DNA of 64,000 nucleotides from Scilla litardierei (GCA_030789695.1 CM061133.1:100025128-100089127); one strand, 5' to 3'; counted from the stretch's first letter, positions 44,269 through 56,600 are shown. Notes: generated from the letters alone by a model not told the origin. Translations and numbers: made by a program.

Positions 44269-45075
44269 TCTATTATACATTTGACAACGATTTTTGAATT
44301 CTAGGGCTGACTAGGACAAGATAAAGAGTGGCTGAGATTTGATCTTGGTAAATAAACGGTTGAGATTGGATTTTGTGAAAATTTTAATGGAAAAACTTAA
44401 ATTTTGGTGGGAACGTGTCATGGGAACTAAAACTTTGAAATTAAAAGTGTCTTGGGAAAGATTGTAGATGTTAAAATTTAGGAGGGAAAGTGTCTTGGGA
44501 AAGATTGTGGAGATTAAATTTAGGGGGAAAGTGCCTTGGGAACCTAAACTTTGAAATTAGAAGTGCCTTGGGAAAGATTGTGGAGATTAAATTTGGGGAG
44601 AAAGTGCATTGGGAACCTAAACGTTGAAAATACAAGTGCCTTGGGAAAGATTGTGGAAAGCATGATCCATTAAATTAAACAAAATAAAAAATTTAGCGTA
44701 AAACAATTGACTGATGGATTAGTTTTAAAATACCCTGAGATTTGTTATTTTGCACCTGCGCCGAAGGCGCTCGCTAAATTTTTTTACGCTAATTTGTTGT
44801 TCTGCGTCAAAGGTGCGGGTGCCAAATTTGTTGTTCAATGCCGAATTTGTTGTACTGCGCCGAAGGCGCTGGCACCAAATTTGTTGTTCGACACCAAATA
44901 TATTATTCGACACCGAATTTGTTGTTCAGTACCGAAGGTGCATGTGCCGCTAAATATTTTTACGCTAATTTGTTGTTCTGTTAAATTTTGGCTGTGGAAA
45001 TAATTTTTCGGGGAACAAAGGTTTCGCGGGGGAAATCTTAAATGAACCGTGCCCGCGGGCACGGGTTATGACTAG
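44269..45075 (+). mobile_element. Element J: non-autonomous Helitron
   Basis: The left end is A then TCTATTATACATTTGACAAC; the right end is a palindrome CCGTGCCCGCGGGCACGG (45047-45064), 7 spacer bases and CTAG, followed by T. A 5' TC, a 3' CTRR end with a hairpin about 10 bases inside, and insertion between A and T are the Helitron signature. It sits in a TATATA stretch. The interior is non-coding. It has a module with CTTGGGAAAGATTGTGGA repeated about four times (44440-44660) and repeats of AATTTGTTGTTC with GCGCCGAAGGCGC hairpins (44750-44985). No Rep or helicase is present. Confidence 0.72.
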
Positions 45076-45924
45076 TATATATATATTGAAAGTGGTATTG
45101 GTATAGGTATGAATACCGTGTTACGTATGTAGAATATTCTGATATGTGTACTGAGTCTCACTCAAGCTTGAGTGGGTATACTCTAAGTATATTGAATTTA
45201 AGTTTGTAGTTTGAATATAGCAATGTTTGATGTATGTATAGTGATAGAATTGTTTGTGCATGGTTGTGTTACACACATGATTGTGGGTCGCTACACCAGT
45301 ATATAGTTATAGGTGTTGGTCTTGTGGTATAGTTAATTACTAAGGACTTGCTCGTGTGAACGTATGTGTACTAGCTAAAACTAGGTGTGTAGGTGTGCTA
45401 GTTATATAATGATATGATTGGTATACGTGAATGAAAAGTTAGCGTGTATGGGTGTGCACCATGCACGTGTAAGTATGTGCTTAGTTATAGGTATTGATGA
45501 CTACGGTATATGTGGCATGTCGTAAATACAGTTATATGACCGTATGTGATGAAATATATGGTGAACTATTTGCATACATTTGAATGACTATATATTATGA
45601 AATTATAGTAGAGGTGAATGGGTAATAAATATAGTGAAGCTTGATTATTAATGCTGTGGTGTGACTACATGAGGAAGTGTTTGATGTATACTAGGAGATA
45701 TAGGGAGTAGTGTATCATTGTTGTTTGTGCATAGGTAGCTATCTATACGTAGAGCAATGATTGTATTTGCTAAGTGAAAGACTATCCTTATATGAGAATC
45801 TGAAATATTGTTTTGTGTCTAGGTAAGTAGTAGTTATATAAGGGATGTATGCTTATATATGTATATGATTGAAATACATGTATGAAATTGACTGACTATA
45901 ATAGGTATAAGTGTATGACATACG

Positions 45925-45965
<41 letters not shown>

Positions 45966-46107
45966 GTTGGTAATGTTAATGTTTGACTACCTAGTGCATA
46001 TATGAGCACCTGTAATGACTATACCTGGTTTGAATTATTATGACTTGATTGGGGTAGTTACTAGAGCGACTAGCTATATTAGAAAGTCCGAGGACGGACT
46101 TTATTCT
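45076..46107 (+). other. Interior of element I, right of the Helitron
   Basis: Non-coding and rich in TATGTG words. A TA microsatellite of about 17 units is at 45928-45962. Confidence 0.7.
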
Positions 46108-46120
46108 AAGGTGGGGAGGA
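46108..46120 (+). other. Polypurine tract of element I
   Basis: AAGGTGGGGAGGA directly before the 3' LTR; the likely plus-strand primer. Element M has the related AAGGTGGGTAGAA on its strand. Confidence 0.8.
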
Positions 46121-49030
46121 TGTAACGACCACTTTTCACTGTACGTTGTTCGTGCACGTGCTTTTGGCCGTGCACGTGTTTGTGAACACTTTAGTGTGAT
46201 ATGCCGTTGTGAACGTCTCTGAGAGTATTAAATAGTGGCACTAAGTTGGAACGACGTTTCTCGAGTCGTTTTCCCCAAAATTTAATCTTATTCGATGAGA
46301 CGTTGCGATTCTCACTTTTGACAGGAGACGTTTCTATTTTTAGTTTCGTCGTCCGATGTCAAAACTGAGATCCGTCTTCTTAGTTAGCTCACTTTCTTCA
46401 TCACGATCACCCCTCTATTTATTTTATAATTTTTGGAGTTTGTTTGACCACTTTTATATTTTTAACAAGGTTTATAAAATTTTTAATAATTAATTTTTAA
46501 ATTATTTTCGGCCAAATAAAATTTATTTGAGTTTTAAACGTATTAAAGAATTTTTGAGCCAATTTCCAGCTCATTTGGATCGCAGCAAATCCTTGTGTGA
46601 GTTGGAGAGGGCGAGATACGAATTTTAAATTATTTTAAACTTCTAATCCTATTAGATTTAGCCCTAGACCAAGTCAACCCATCTACACTATATAAACAAC
46701 CTTTAGGAAGACCTATTTTCGCAAGAAAATAACCCTAGCCACTCCCAAAACCCAAATTTGACGTTGCGACGAATCGTCGCAACGTTGCGACAAGCAGCTG
46801 TCGCACGACCGAAGAAACGAGCTCCGTTCTCCCGCACCGACCGCTGCTCCGCCCGCACCAAGCTTCGCACTGCCGCTCCGCATCGCACCCCCTCCGTTCG
46901 CCCGCTCCGACCGAGAGAAGATCTCGGTCAGACCGGTCGCCCGCTCCGCTCATCCGCATCGCCCCGCACCGCTCGCAAGCCCGCTCCGCACCCTGCTTTT
47001 CCACATGTCTGACCGAAGCCCCCGCCCGCATCGTCGCACGTTGCAACGTTGCAACGTTGCAACGCACCCGCCAGCGCCCGACCGGCCCGCTCTACCGCAC
47101 CGACCGATGGACTTCTCCGCACCCGCCATCGCGACCGACCCCCGCTGCTGCACAGCCCGTTCCCATGAGTCCGACCGAGAGAGCTCACCGCATTTGGCTG
47201 TGTCCGACCGAGAGCAAACGTCGCAACCCCGCACCTGTCGCACCGCTTGCCACCGTGGGCCTCCCAAGTTCTCCAGAGGTATTGTGGGTCCCCAATAGGT
47301 CCCTAGGACTACTGTGGGCCCCACCTAGGTGCTTTCTCTCCAACGATTTGCTGCGTACGACGTTGCAGCACGTCGTAGGCCGTCGTCGCACGTGCTAGCT
47401 TTGGAATCTGGAACCGTTGCTCTGGTTGATGCTCTGAACTTTCCAGCGAGGAATCTATATTGGAATCAGGACTTGGAGCGCGTTCTCTTATTCCAACCCC
47501 CGGCGTCGCTACCCGACGCCGGTGTAGCTTTCGCGTCGTGTTGAGGTAACGCTTTGCACCCCTAGGACCCCCAACCCATTGCCTGTTAATCAAGACTAAA
47601 ATCAGTATTTTTAAAGTATTTTAAATGTTTTAAATTCACTAATCAAGATTAATAATATGGACTTTAGGCCGGTGGACTTGTGCACGTAGGTTATTTGTGA
47701 CTTGGACTCTATTGGACGGTGTTTCTCAGACGTTTTACTTGCAGGCAAGTGAAACTTGCCAACACTTGTGTAGGGCCATGCTTTTAGGCACCTTCCTTGT
47801 TTTCAGCGTAAACGAGACTAGTCAGTGAAATGATAGCTGGCTAGACGCCTACTTGATCTAGTTTGACAACGAAACTAGATCCGTCACCTAAATGGATCTA
47901 GCTTGACAACGAAGCTAAATCCAATTCTTTAAACTTGTTAATCATGCATACTAAACTGTCACGTTTACTTTCCTTAACTGTACGCACTTTTCACTGCCAT
48001 GCATTGCATTCTACATGTCATCCAAGTTGATTGTTGCATTCGTAGCACACGCTACAATATTTGTACTTGTACTCCTTGAATACTACTTCCTGGGAACGGG
48101 CCTCATGTGTTGGTCAAAAGCCAATGCCCAGTTTCCTTGTCTGGCTAGGTGCACCCCTAGACCAACAAAATAAAACACTTCCTGGCTCGTGTTCCATAAG
48201 CGAGCATTCCCGTTCGGGGGTAAGGCCCTGGCTCGATACACGTGGAGGGGTAGGGATAAACGATCACTTGAGCTTAGGAGTGGCCCGATCAGCCCTCTAG
48301 CCAGAAGGCGGTATCTCTGTGCACGAGGTGCTTACTTTCCTTGTCTTGTACTTGTCTTGTGAATGATTCATGTAATACTTGTCATCCATGCCATGTTTAA
48401 ATGCCATGCTCGTACTTTACTTTACTTTACTCTACCTGTTGCACTCATACTTTAACTGCCATGTCATCGCATTCATGCTAGAACTGCTAGGTTGCTTTGC
48501 TTGTGCCTACTTTCAGTTTCCTTGCACAAGTCTCATGTAGACTTGCTGACATGTGCCCCTTGCTCTTTTGGGTGTCACATGTTAGACCATTAGCCGGAGA
48601 CCGATGCTGAGTACGTGATGTTTTGCTGACACTGAGCCTGAGTCCATGCCTGCCCAGGAGGAGTTTTGTGGACACCGGTGACCTCTCTTTGAGACTTTGC
48701 TGAGCTTCCTTCTATTTTAGGTTTTCTGTTAGTTGTCGGTGCGTAGCACCTTTGTTTTGTACGTTGTACTTTTGTTGGCCATGTTTGGGCCTTTAGACTC
48801 TTTTTCTTTTAGCCTGGTGGCTTTTTCTGTGATGTTGAAACTTATTTTATGGATATTCTGAGATATCTCTTTTGACTCATTTCATTATTATTATCTTGTT
48901 TCGTTCGCGTTGCAAGGACCTGCAGTTCTAAATTTGATTGACGCTTATCGGACTTGCAGCTTTGTAGCTTCAAGTCTGAGCGGACCTTCTCACGCTTCGC
49001 CTCCATATTTTTGGGAAGCGGGGCGTGACA
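46121..49030 (+). repeat. 3' LTR of element I (2910 bp)
   Basis: Same length and ends as 38785-41694, offset 7336 bp, with only scattered base changes. The first hairpin is longer here (ACGTTGCGACGA against TCGTCGCAACGT, 46761 area) owing to one base difference. Confidence 0.9.
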
Positions 49031-49035
49031 GCTCT

Positions 49036-49196
49036 ACATATTTATTCTCCACCATGGTCAAAATGTCATAGGAGATGGACCAAAAATAGATACAGATGCG
49101 ATTTTTCCAATTCGCATAGTTTTATCCGGTGAGGAGAGGTGGACGATTAGTATATTGTCATTTAGGGTATATGTCATTATTATTTGTTGATGCCAT
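49036..49196 (-). pseudogene. Gag of element H, N-terminal part
   Basis: Starts on the minus strand at 49196 with MASTNNND, similar to element E's gag start, and contains a NYANWK stretch as in copia gag. Two stops are visible in the first 30 codons. It is cut at 49031 by element I and continues at 38784. Confidence 0.68.
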
Positions 49197-49207
49197 CCTT
49201 TAACTTG

Positions 49208-49219
49208 ACTCCAATACCA
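49208..49219 (-). other. Decayed primer binding site of element H
   Basis: TGGTATTGGAGT on the minus strand, 9 of 12 bases matching TGGTATCAGAGC, directly after the 5' LTR and 11 bases before the gag start. Confidence 0.55.
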
Positions 49220-49220
49220 C

Positions 49221-50395
49221 GTATTGGGATCTTCCTAACGATGGCAAATAGACAATAGAGGTGGATGATTAGTGTATAAAAATTCCTCTAGATAACCTAT
49301 CTAAGTTTACAAATGGAGTTACCCAAATTAAACTTAATCAACAAAAATATCTCAAGCAATAGAGTATGCAGCGGAAATAAACAAGTAATAAATAATGCAA
49401 CAATCACAGAAAATAGTGAGCAAGAGAAAACATGAAAATTACTCTGGTTTGGATAGTCCCGCTCGGCTAAATCCACTATTTCCCAAATAGTTACAACAAA
49501 TCTTCCCAAGAGAAATTTCTTTCAAGCCTTCTCTCCACAAGAGAATACTTACCAATTCACAAAATTGATGAGTTTTACTTACACTTTGAGAATGAATACA
49601 CTTTTACCTACAGACTTACTTTGAAGCTTTGTGTAGATGTGATGACGGGTAGATCTCTAAGAGATCAAGAAATGTTAGCTAAGAAAGTTTGAAAATCTCT
49701 GTTAAAACCTAGGCCAAGAAAAACTTTGAAGGCTTTTTGAAAGATCTTAGAGATGCTTGTAAAACTTAATTTTTGCACAAAAATTTCATTACAAAGCCCT
49801 TAACAATCTCAGCATATACGTGGGAGAAAAAAATGTTGAAAAATCGTTTCCAAAACACCCCTCCAACGGATCAAAAATAAAACTTTCTGCAAATCATGGA
49901 ACTGTAGTTTCTATCCGTTGGTCTGATGGTAGTCGACTCTCCAAATAACTGTTTTCGACTCCTGAAACAACTATAGTCGACTATTTCATGGGACAATGAG
50001 TTCCCAATGAAAAGTAGTCAATTTCTATTCAAGGAGTAATCGATTATCTAACAGATACATGTAAAAGTATTTTGAAAACTTAGGAAAACATTTTTAAACA
50101 TTTTAAAATCATTTTTATGGTGTTATTATGTGTGTGTGAGCATCTAGAAAGGCCTTAACATTCTAAGACAAAGAAAGAAAAATACATCAGATATATTTTT
50201 ACAATGAAGACCGTTTGATGCATTCTTACTTTCCAAGCTCTTTATCTTGCTCCAATTGATCCATGGCCTCGTTTAGCTCATCACTACTCTATTGAGTGCT
50301 TCATTTGATTTGCCTTAGGCTCCTGCACTCAAAGATGTTAAATGCAACATTTATTCATCATCAACACCATACGGGTGAGACTCTATATCTCAACA
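49221..50395 (-). repeat. 5' LTR of element H (about 1175 bp)
   Basis: Diverged direct repeat of 35528-36791. Its TAGTCGACT motifs (49928-50045) are more decayed than in the 3' LTR. Right end TCTCAACA at 50395. Confidence 0.78.
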
Positions 50396-50859
50396 CAAGC
50401 GACGTCGTGATTCTGGAAGATCAAGAAGATGTTTGGCATTGGTTCCGAGCAAAGGCTGAGAAATCATTGCCATCGCTAACGACTTTGCCACTCAATTCAT
50501 ACGTTCACGGATGAAAGAGACACTGATCGCTTCAAAATCGCAAGCAGATGATCTTTTATCACGGAGCAGAAAGGCCATGGTTGGGGACCACACATAATTC
50601 GAAATGGTCGGGGTTCCCAATCTTGGACATTTTAGCATTTGCCACATCAACACATAATTTATCTAGAGTACTGACTGGCAAAAGTTGGTCGATTTTGGTA
50701 AATATGTTTAAAGTTGATGAATTTTTATAATCTATTATACATTTAAGGGGTGATTGATGGGGTTTGTCCCATCTGGCTAGAGAAGATAGGTGCTACATCA
50801 AATGTTCCATTGACGTCCCCTAGATTTGGCACTACATGCAGTAGGAATGGGGATACCAG
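50396..50859. other. Unclassified flank between elements H and K
   Basis: No recognised element. Short broken frames only (for example HWFRAKAEKSLPS near 50440) with no family I recognise. TCTATTATACATTT at 50731 repeats the first 14 bases of Helitron J, but no matching Helitron end follows. Confidence 0.3.
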
Positions 50860-51953
50860 ATTTAAATATTTATAACCGCAAGCGTACGGTGTTGTAGTGT
50901 GGCTTGGGGGGTCAAACTCAGGGAGGGGTGTGTTGTGCTTGTTAACAAGTAGGAACCGGATCACCCGGTGGGTGAGCTAGCCCTGTCGATCGGTTTGTTG
51001 TCACGAAATAAGCTACGAAGAATGTAAGATATAAAAGGGGAACCTAGGACTTTGGTTTCCACCCTATCATGTGTCCTCTATGTTACGACCGACAGATAGG
51101 AATACGATCGGATGCTAGGGTTTAGTGGTGAGACGTTGCCTCTAAGAGTGATACCTAGCGTCCCATGGGCCCAATATTCCGGTCGTTGCCCAGGATGATA
51201 CGCTTGGTCTATCCGGGTTCGGATGGTGGGCATTCACATGTCCATTAATACTGACCGACTCCAGGAGCACTAAGCTCACAATGATTACTCCCAACATTTC
51301 ATCCTGCCGTTCCCACGCGCTAGGATTCAATGTCTATGCTAGGGGTATGAGCTGTGACTAGGGGATCAAACGCCAATTTTATTTCCCCTTGGCCCGACAG
51401 TCAGAGGCGGTCTTTCTCCCGCAAATGACAATAAAATGCCCCGCATAACCATCTATATTCCTAGATCCTATCGGAATCCTAATCCTATAGTCGTTCTAGG
51501 GAGAACCTACGAAGGGGCTTCCACCAATGCCCAAGATATGGGAACTACTCACGATTCATTGCAAAAATAGCAACACAGCAAAATTTAACCATTGGAATCA
51601 AGATCAAGCAATATAAATATAGAGCAAATAGTATTAAGAACGAAATGTTAAAGTATCAAGACAATTAGGGAACTTACAAAACAAAATAAAATTGCAGCCG
51701 CCAAAATCCCAAAAAGATAGTCTGAAAAAATGGGGATCTCGCTCAAAGAAAAAACCTAGGGCTATATATAGGAAACACGACCACCCGATCAGTTGAAGCA
51801 TCAATCGATCAGGTGAGACGGATGTCGACTTGGCCTTCAGCTTTGGAGATACATCACCCGGTCGCTGAACCGATCGGGTGATGTCCCAGGTCGTGAGCTG
51901 GAAGAATTCAGCTACAGATGAACCGATCGGGTGAGATGTCACCCGGTCGGTTG
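50860..51953 (-). repeat. Element K: Athila-like LTR fragment related to B and F
   Basis: On the minus strand it parallels element B's LTR: CCGATCGG palindromes (51781-51953), TATATATAG TATA-like box (51763), the GGCGGTCTTTCTCCCGC block (complement, 51408), the block with GGCCCAATATTCCGG (51170), and the end with CGTACGCTTGCGGTTATAAAT. The start of the LTR is missing where element L begins, so L was inserted into K. Confidence 0.72.
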
Positions 51954-53617
51954 TGTAATGCCCTGCTAAGCTACTGCGCAAGTACTAGAGGGGGGTGAAT
52001 AGTACTTTAAAATAATTAAGAGGCTAATTCCTAATTACCTTGCAAACTCTACCAAACAATGCGGAAATGCGGAAATATAAATGTAGACAACAAGCAAAGA
52101 CAATCGCAAACAAGCAATTTAACGGGTTCGGATCCACCCAAGTCTCCCCGACTTGTTCCCGGTGATCCTACGTCCCAAACACCCGGATCCCCTCCGGAGA
52201 CTTGAGTTAGAAACTTCTAACTCAAATTTGCACTATGAAATACTTGTGAAAAACCTTCACAAATTCAAATCATACACAAATGAAATTGTGACTCCCACAA
52301 CCCGGGATCACAAACAAACTCTCACAACCGAGAGTAAAACACTTACAATATGAAAGTAAATGAAATACAAAATCTTACCGACAAAACCCTATGCCTTGAG
52401 TAAACTTACGATTTAGGGCAAAACGGATTTTGGGGAAGATGAAGAGGTACCAAACCCTAGCTCCAAGTAGAATGACCAGCAATGGAGTCCTAGGTGGATG
52501 TTGGTGACCTAGAATCAAGCACTTGGCTTGGAAGGCTCACAATCAATGAATCTCTCTTTTGAAATAAGAGTGAGGGAGAGATTCTTGAAAGGAAATGAAT
52601 GAGCTTTGAATGAGATTGAATGCTTCTCTTTTGATCGCTAAACTTCTCTTAATATCAGCCTTGAGTGCAATGAATGCAGCACACCAAGTATTTATAGGTT
52701 AGAGGAAAGAGAGAGAGAGAAAAACGTTTCAATTAAAGCTCCAACGGCTCTATTCTGAACCAGACTAGTCGGTCAAAGAAGGATCACTGACCGACTAGTT
52801 CATCAACTAGTCGGTCGGTGATACAACGTAGACCGACTAATGGTTGAACAGCCAAAAGGTCGAAGTTCAGACTAACAGAACTAGTCGGTCTAAGAAGACT
52901 TGCCAACTGACTAGTTTCACAACTAGTCGGTCGGTGAGTGAACTTAGACCGACTAAGAGATAAAACAAATAGTCTGAGTACAAATTGATTTAGTCGGTCC
53001 AAGCACAAATGTTGACCGACTAGTTCATCAACTAGTCGGTCGACAAACGTTCTTTGATCGACTAACGATAAACAGTAACTAGGCATGTACAGTAGAAGCT
53101 GAATTCAAATACAGCTAGTCGGTTTAAGAACAACTTCTGACCGACTAGTTTCTCAACTAGTCGATCGGTCGTTGAGCTTTGACCGACTAACCGTAAACAG
53201 TAGCTCAGGCTCAAAAATGGAAGTTCAACTAGTCGGTCTAAGAAGGATTCCTAACCGACTAGTTTCACAACTAGTCGGTCGGTGAATCTTCTTTGACCGA
53301 CTAACTGTAAACAGTAACTGAGCTAGAATTAAAGGAGGCAAACTAGTCGGTCCAAGAAGCTTTTCTGACCGACTAGATCACCATCTAGTCGGTTGGTTCT
53401 TCTTCTTGAACCAACTAACATGCACAAGAAGTCGCGAATCGAAGCGTGAAGCTTCGGGAAAGTTTGTATGGACTTCTACTAAGATCCTAGATCTACGATA
53501 TGAGCGTTATGAAGATTAAACGGTAAGACCTACTCAAGACTTAACATTCTATGAAAATGAAGCTAGAAGACATTAAATAAACTATGACGAACCGTCTTCA
53601 AAAGCTTCAATCGAATC
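51954..53617 (-). repeat. 3' LTR of element L, downstream part
   Basis: Contains the ACTAGTCGGTC array, a TATA-like TATTTATAGG region (52688), and the conserved end (ACTTGTTCCCGGTGATCCTA, 52151-52170, the complement of a block in E's LTR). TSD of element M at its right edge: GAATC. Confidence 0.8.
52766..53420 (-). repeat. Higher-order palindrome array in element L LTR
   Basis: Six tandem units of about 110-120 bp. Each holds four copies of the same motif in alternating orientation: ACTAGTCGGTC, then GACCGACTAGT, 4-6 loop bases, ACTAGTCGGTCGGT, then GACCGACTAA, and usually AACAGTAACT-like sequence. The inner pair is a perfect hairpin in the first unit: GACCGACTAGTT (52789-52800), loop CATC, AACTAGTCGGTC (52805-52816). 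Confidence 0.9.
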
Positions 53618-56600
53618 TGTCACGCCCCGCTTCCCAAAACGACGGAGGCGAAACGTGACTAAGGCCCGCTTAGGCCGGAGCTGAAGAGCTCGGACCTAAT
53701 AAGCGTCTGCAGGGGTACCATTTTAAAAGATTTTCATGTTCTTGCATTAATATAGTTCGTAACAACAGAAAGTACGGAAAGGAAGTTGCATTCATTAAAT
53801 TAGAGATATAATATCCAACAAGTACAAAGTCTGAAAAGAAGCCTAAGCGTGACAACAAACTATCTACAAGCAAACTAAAAGTAGTAACCTCTGAAAGTGA
53901 CGACTAAAAGACCTCAAGGTCTGGTCCTTGTCAAACACGTACTCTGGGTCGACGTCCTCGGCTCCTCGTACTCCAGTGAGTCTGTCTCGTCCACGAACTT
54001 TGGCTGAACACCTGACGTACAGCACCCAAGAGAAAGGAACTGTACGTCAGGTAAAGTCTACAAGAAGGGTTAGACTTTACTGCAAGTGCACCGAAATTTA
54101 AACAACGATTTACTGGTTGATTAGCATGCTGAGGTTCTATTACACAACAGTTTACTGGTTGATTAGCATGCTGTGGTTATAACAGAGTAACACAACAGGA
54201 AGTAACACAGCAGGAAAGTAAAACGGGACAGGTAGTAGTCGTAGCGTGTGCTACCAACTACGGGACTAACCTACATGTGTCAAGACAAGTCGGGACGTGA
54301 CGGGACAAGACAAGACAAGACAAGTGAGACACGAAAGGGTTCACGCCTTACGGTTCGAGGGGGGTCAGACCCTCTTGCCGTGCGCACGCTCAACCCAACC
54401 CCAAACCCAGGAACTCAGGACAAGAATTACAGGGATCATTTCCGCTAGGGAAACATCCGAAACGCCCGAAGGCTTTTTGTGTAACAGGGATCACTTCCGC
54501 TAGGAAAGCATCCGAAACGCCCGAAGGCTTTTTGTGTAACAGGGATCACTTCCGCTAGGAAAGCATCCGAAACGCCCGAAGGCTTTTTGTGTAACAGGGA
54601 TCACTTCCGCTATGAAAGCATCCGAAACGCCCGCAGCCTTTTTGTATCACGGGGATCACTTCCGCTAGGGAAAGCATCCGAAACGCCCGCAGGCTTTTGT
54701 ATAACAGACACGGGGATCACTCTCGCATGGAGAGCATCCGAAACGCCTGAAGGCTTTTTGTGTAACAGGGACATGACATGACAAGTGTAAGGAATTGTTA
54801 TTCTAGGGTGTCCACACGCAGGCACACACAAGATAGCCCTACGGTGTCAAAATTTGTTGTTTGTCGAGCTTAGACTTCGTCGTCAAGTCTAAGTCATCAG
54901 GGGCGTCCCGGACGCTATCATCTCACGTCCGGTTCTATACATTCACAGTCTAACAGTTCTAGCAATCTAAGACCAAAGCACGGTCAAAAACGCAAGTGGG
55001 TACACTTGCCTGCGGTGGCGAGTGTGTCGTCCTCCCGAAGCGTCTCGTCCAAGCGTCTCGTCCGCGGAAATCCGTCTGAAATATCGCCACGGCAATGGTG
55101 TCAGGTCTCAAATTCATCAAGTCCTATTAGGGTTCGTTTCTAGATTATCGGGACTATCCTATTCGTCAGAAGTCACATTTTGATGTTCAACCCTATTCGA
55201 CGATTCTATCCTATGTGCACAGTCAAAAAGTCCATTCGTCGATCTACAGTTCCACGTGTTTTAAGGGAGCAGAAAATAAATTTAATGAGTTAAGTTGCCG
55301 ATTTTAGTTAGGTTTTCAGTTCTGCTATGGTGTGGGTTGTGCTATGAGTTAGGGGAAACTAACCTCGTAATGTCGTCCAACAAGCGGAAGTCGGGTCTGA
55401 ACGGCGCAACGTCGGCATCGTCTGAAACTCCTCGACCGCGGGTAGCGTAGCGAGGTACCTCTGGACAGTGGGGTGGTGACGTGAAATCAGCGAGCTAATC
55501 AGCGATCTCCTTCCCGTTGCGAGTAGCGCAACGGTTCTTCACGATAACGGCGATGTCGGCTAAAAGTACGTGCGTGCGGCAACGAACGTGAACTCTGAGA
55601 GTCCAAGGGGGCTGTTGGTAGATGAAGTGGGACCAAAGGAAGATGCTCGGCCTGGTGGATGGCCGACGGCGCAAGCGCACAGCGGTGGGCGGCCGTGAGA
55701 AGCCGGGGAGGACAGATTCGCGCCACGTCCGTTGGCGCGCGTCTCAGTGAAATTTCAGAGACGAACAGCAGAAACGGGAATTTGTAGTGGGTAAAGGACT
55801 TCAAGATGAAGCCAACGGCAGTGGAGTTTTTGCCAGGGGTGGTCGGAGGTGGCCGTGCGCGGGCGGCGAAGTTCAGCTTCCAGATCTGTGAAAAACAGCG
55901 GATGCGACGTGTTCTGACGAGGATTCCGGGAGCTACAGGTGGGCTATGAGCATGAGGAAAATTGCAGTTGGTAGGTGATTTCGATAGGAATCCAACGGCG
56001 GTAGGGTGGTCATCGTAGGTGGCCGGATGGCCGGTGGGCGTGAGTTTTTCCGGCGGTGACGCAGATCTGTAAAACTGTCGTTTGGGTTGTGTTTGAAAGC
56101 GTTTTGAGGGAGATAGAGATGAGGGAGGAGGGTAAGGGGAGGTGGAGATGCTTGGGGGTCAGAGAGGAGTTGATCGGGGGTGGTGGTCGCCGGAGGGGGT
56201 GGCCGGAGGTGGCCGGCCGGCGGTGTTTTCCGGCGGGCAGCGGATATGTCCCAAAAACTGTGTTTGTGAGGTTATTTTGATGGGTTCCAATGGAGTTTTG
56301 AGGGAGAAAGAGTGTAGGGAAGGGGGGAGGATGTTGTCGAGGGATGAGGGGATGACAAGGGGAGGCCGTGGCTCGCCGGTGATGGCCGGAGGCGGCCGGA
56401 AAAAGTGTGGCTGGCGGCTTCAAAACTGGGTGGCAACCAAGGTTTGGCAATGGTGTTTTAGGGTAGTTTGAGGGGGAGAGAGAGGAGAGAGGAGGTAGGG
56501 GATGATCGGAGGATGGCCGGAGGATCGACGGAGGGGCCGTCGGTGATGGGGGAAGGCCAGCCATGGGTTAGAGAGGGGTGTGGCGGCTGGCTATCGTGTC

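Larger units (their letters stand above)
38785..49030 (+). mobile_element. Element I: large coding-free LTR retrotransposon (LARD-type)
   Basis: Two LTRs of 2910 bp each, TGTAACGACC...GGGGCGTGACA, with a perfect GCTCT target duplication (38780-38784 and 49031-49035). It is inserted in the gag of element H. The 4.4-kb interior has no gag or pol frame and holds Helitron J. TGTAAC...GTGACA ends and the AAGGTGGGGAGGA purine tract fit chromovirus-type gypsy elements. It must have been mobilised by a relative's proteins. LTR copies match closely, so it is recent relative to H. Confidence 0.9.
35528..50395 (-). mobile_element. Element H: gag-only Sirevirus derivative, interrupted by element I
   Basis: On the minus strand: 5' LTR (50395-49221), a decayed primer site, gag start, element I, gag end, a short 3' UTR with purine tracts, and the 3' LTR (36791-35528). 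No integrase, reverse transcriptase or RNase H is present; about 570 bp separate the gag end from the 3' LTR. Both LTRs start TGTTGAGATAT on the minus strand and share CACCATACGGGTGAGACTC. No clear target duplication was found, and the LTRs are well diverged, so it is old. Confidence 0.8.

Noticed and set aside
44707..45003. A 98-residue frame with Phe/Cys repeats
   Set aside because: It is the translation of tandem TTTGTTGTTC repeats in Helitron J.
50731..50780. A 50-bp Helitron with TC start, a GATGGG/CCCATC hairpin and CTAG
   Set aside because: Too short, and CTAG is followed by A rather than T. Only the shared start string was kept as a finding.
52766..53420. Possible CRISPR array, because of regular short repeats
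   Set aside because: Motifs alternate in orientation, spacers are not of fixed length, and the context is a plant LTR.
56010..56564. Pro/Ser-rich minus-strand frame of 184 residues, and similar frames at 62286-62702
   Set aside because: It is the G-rich block of element M's LTR. The two LTR copies are broken at different places, as expected for non-coding sequence.
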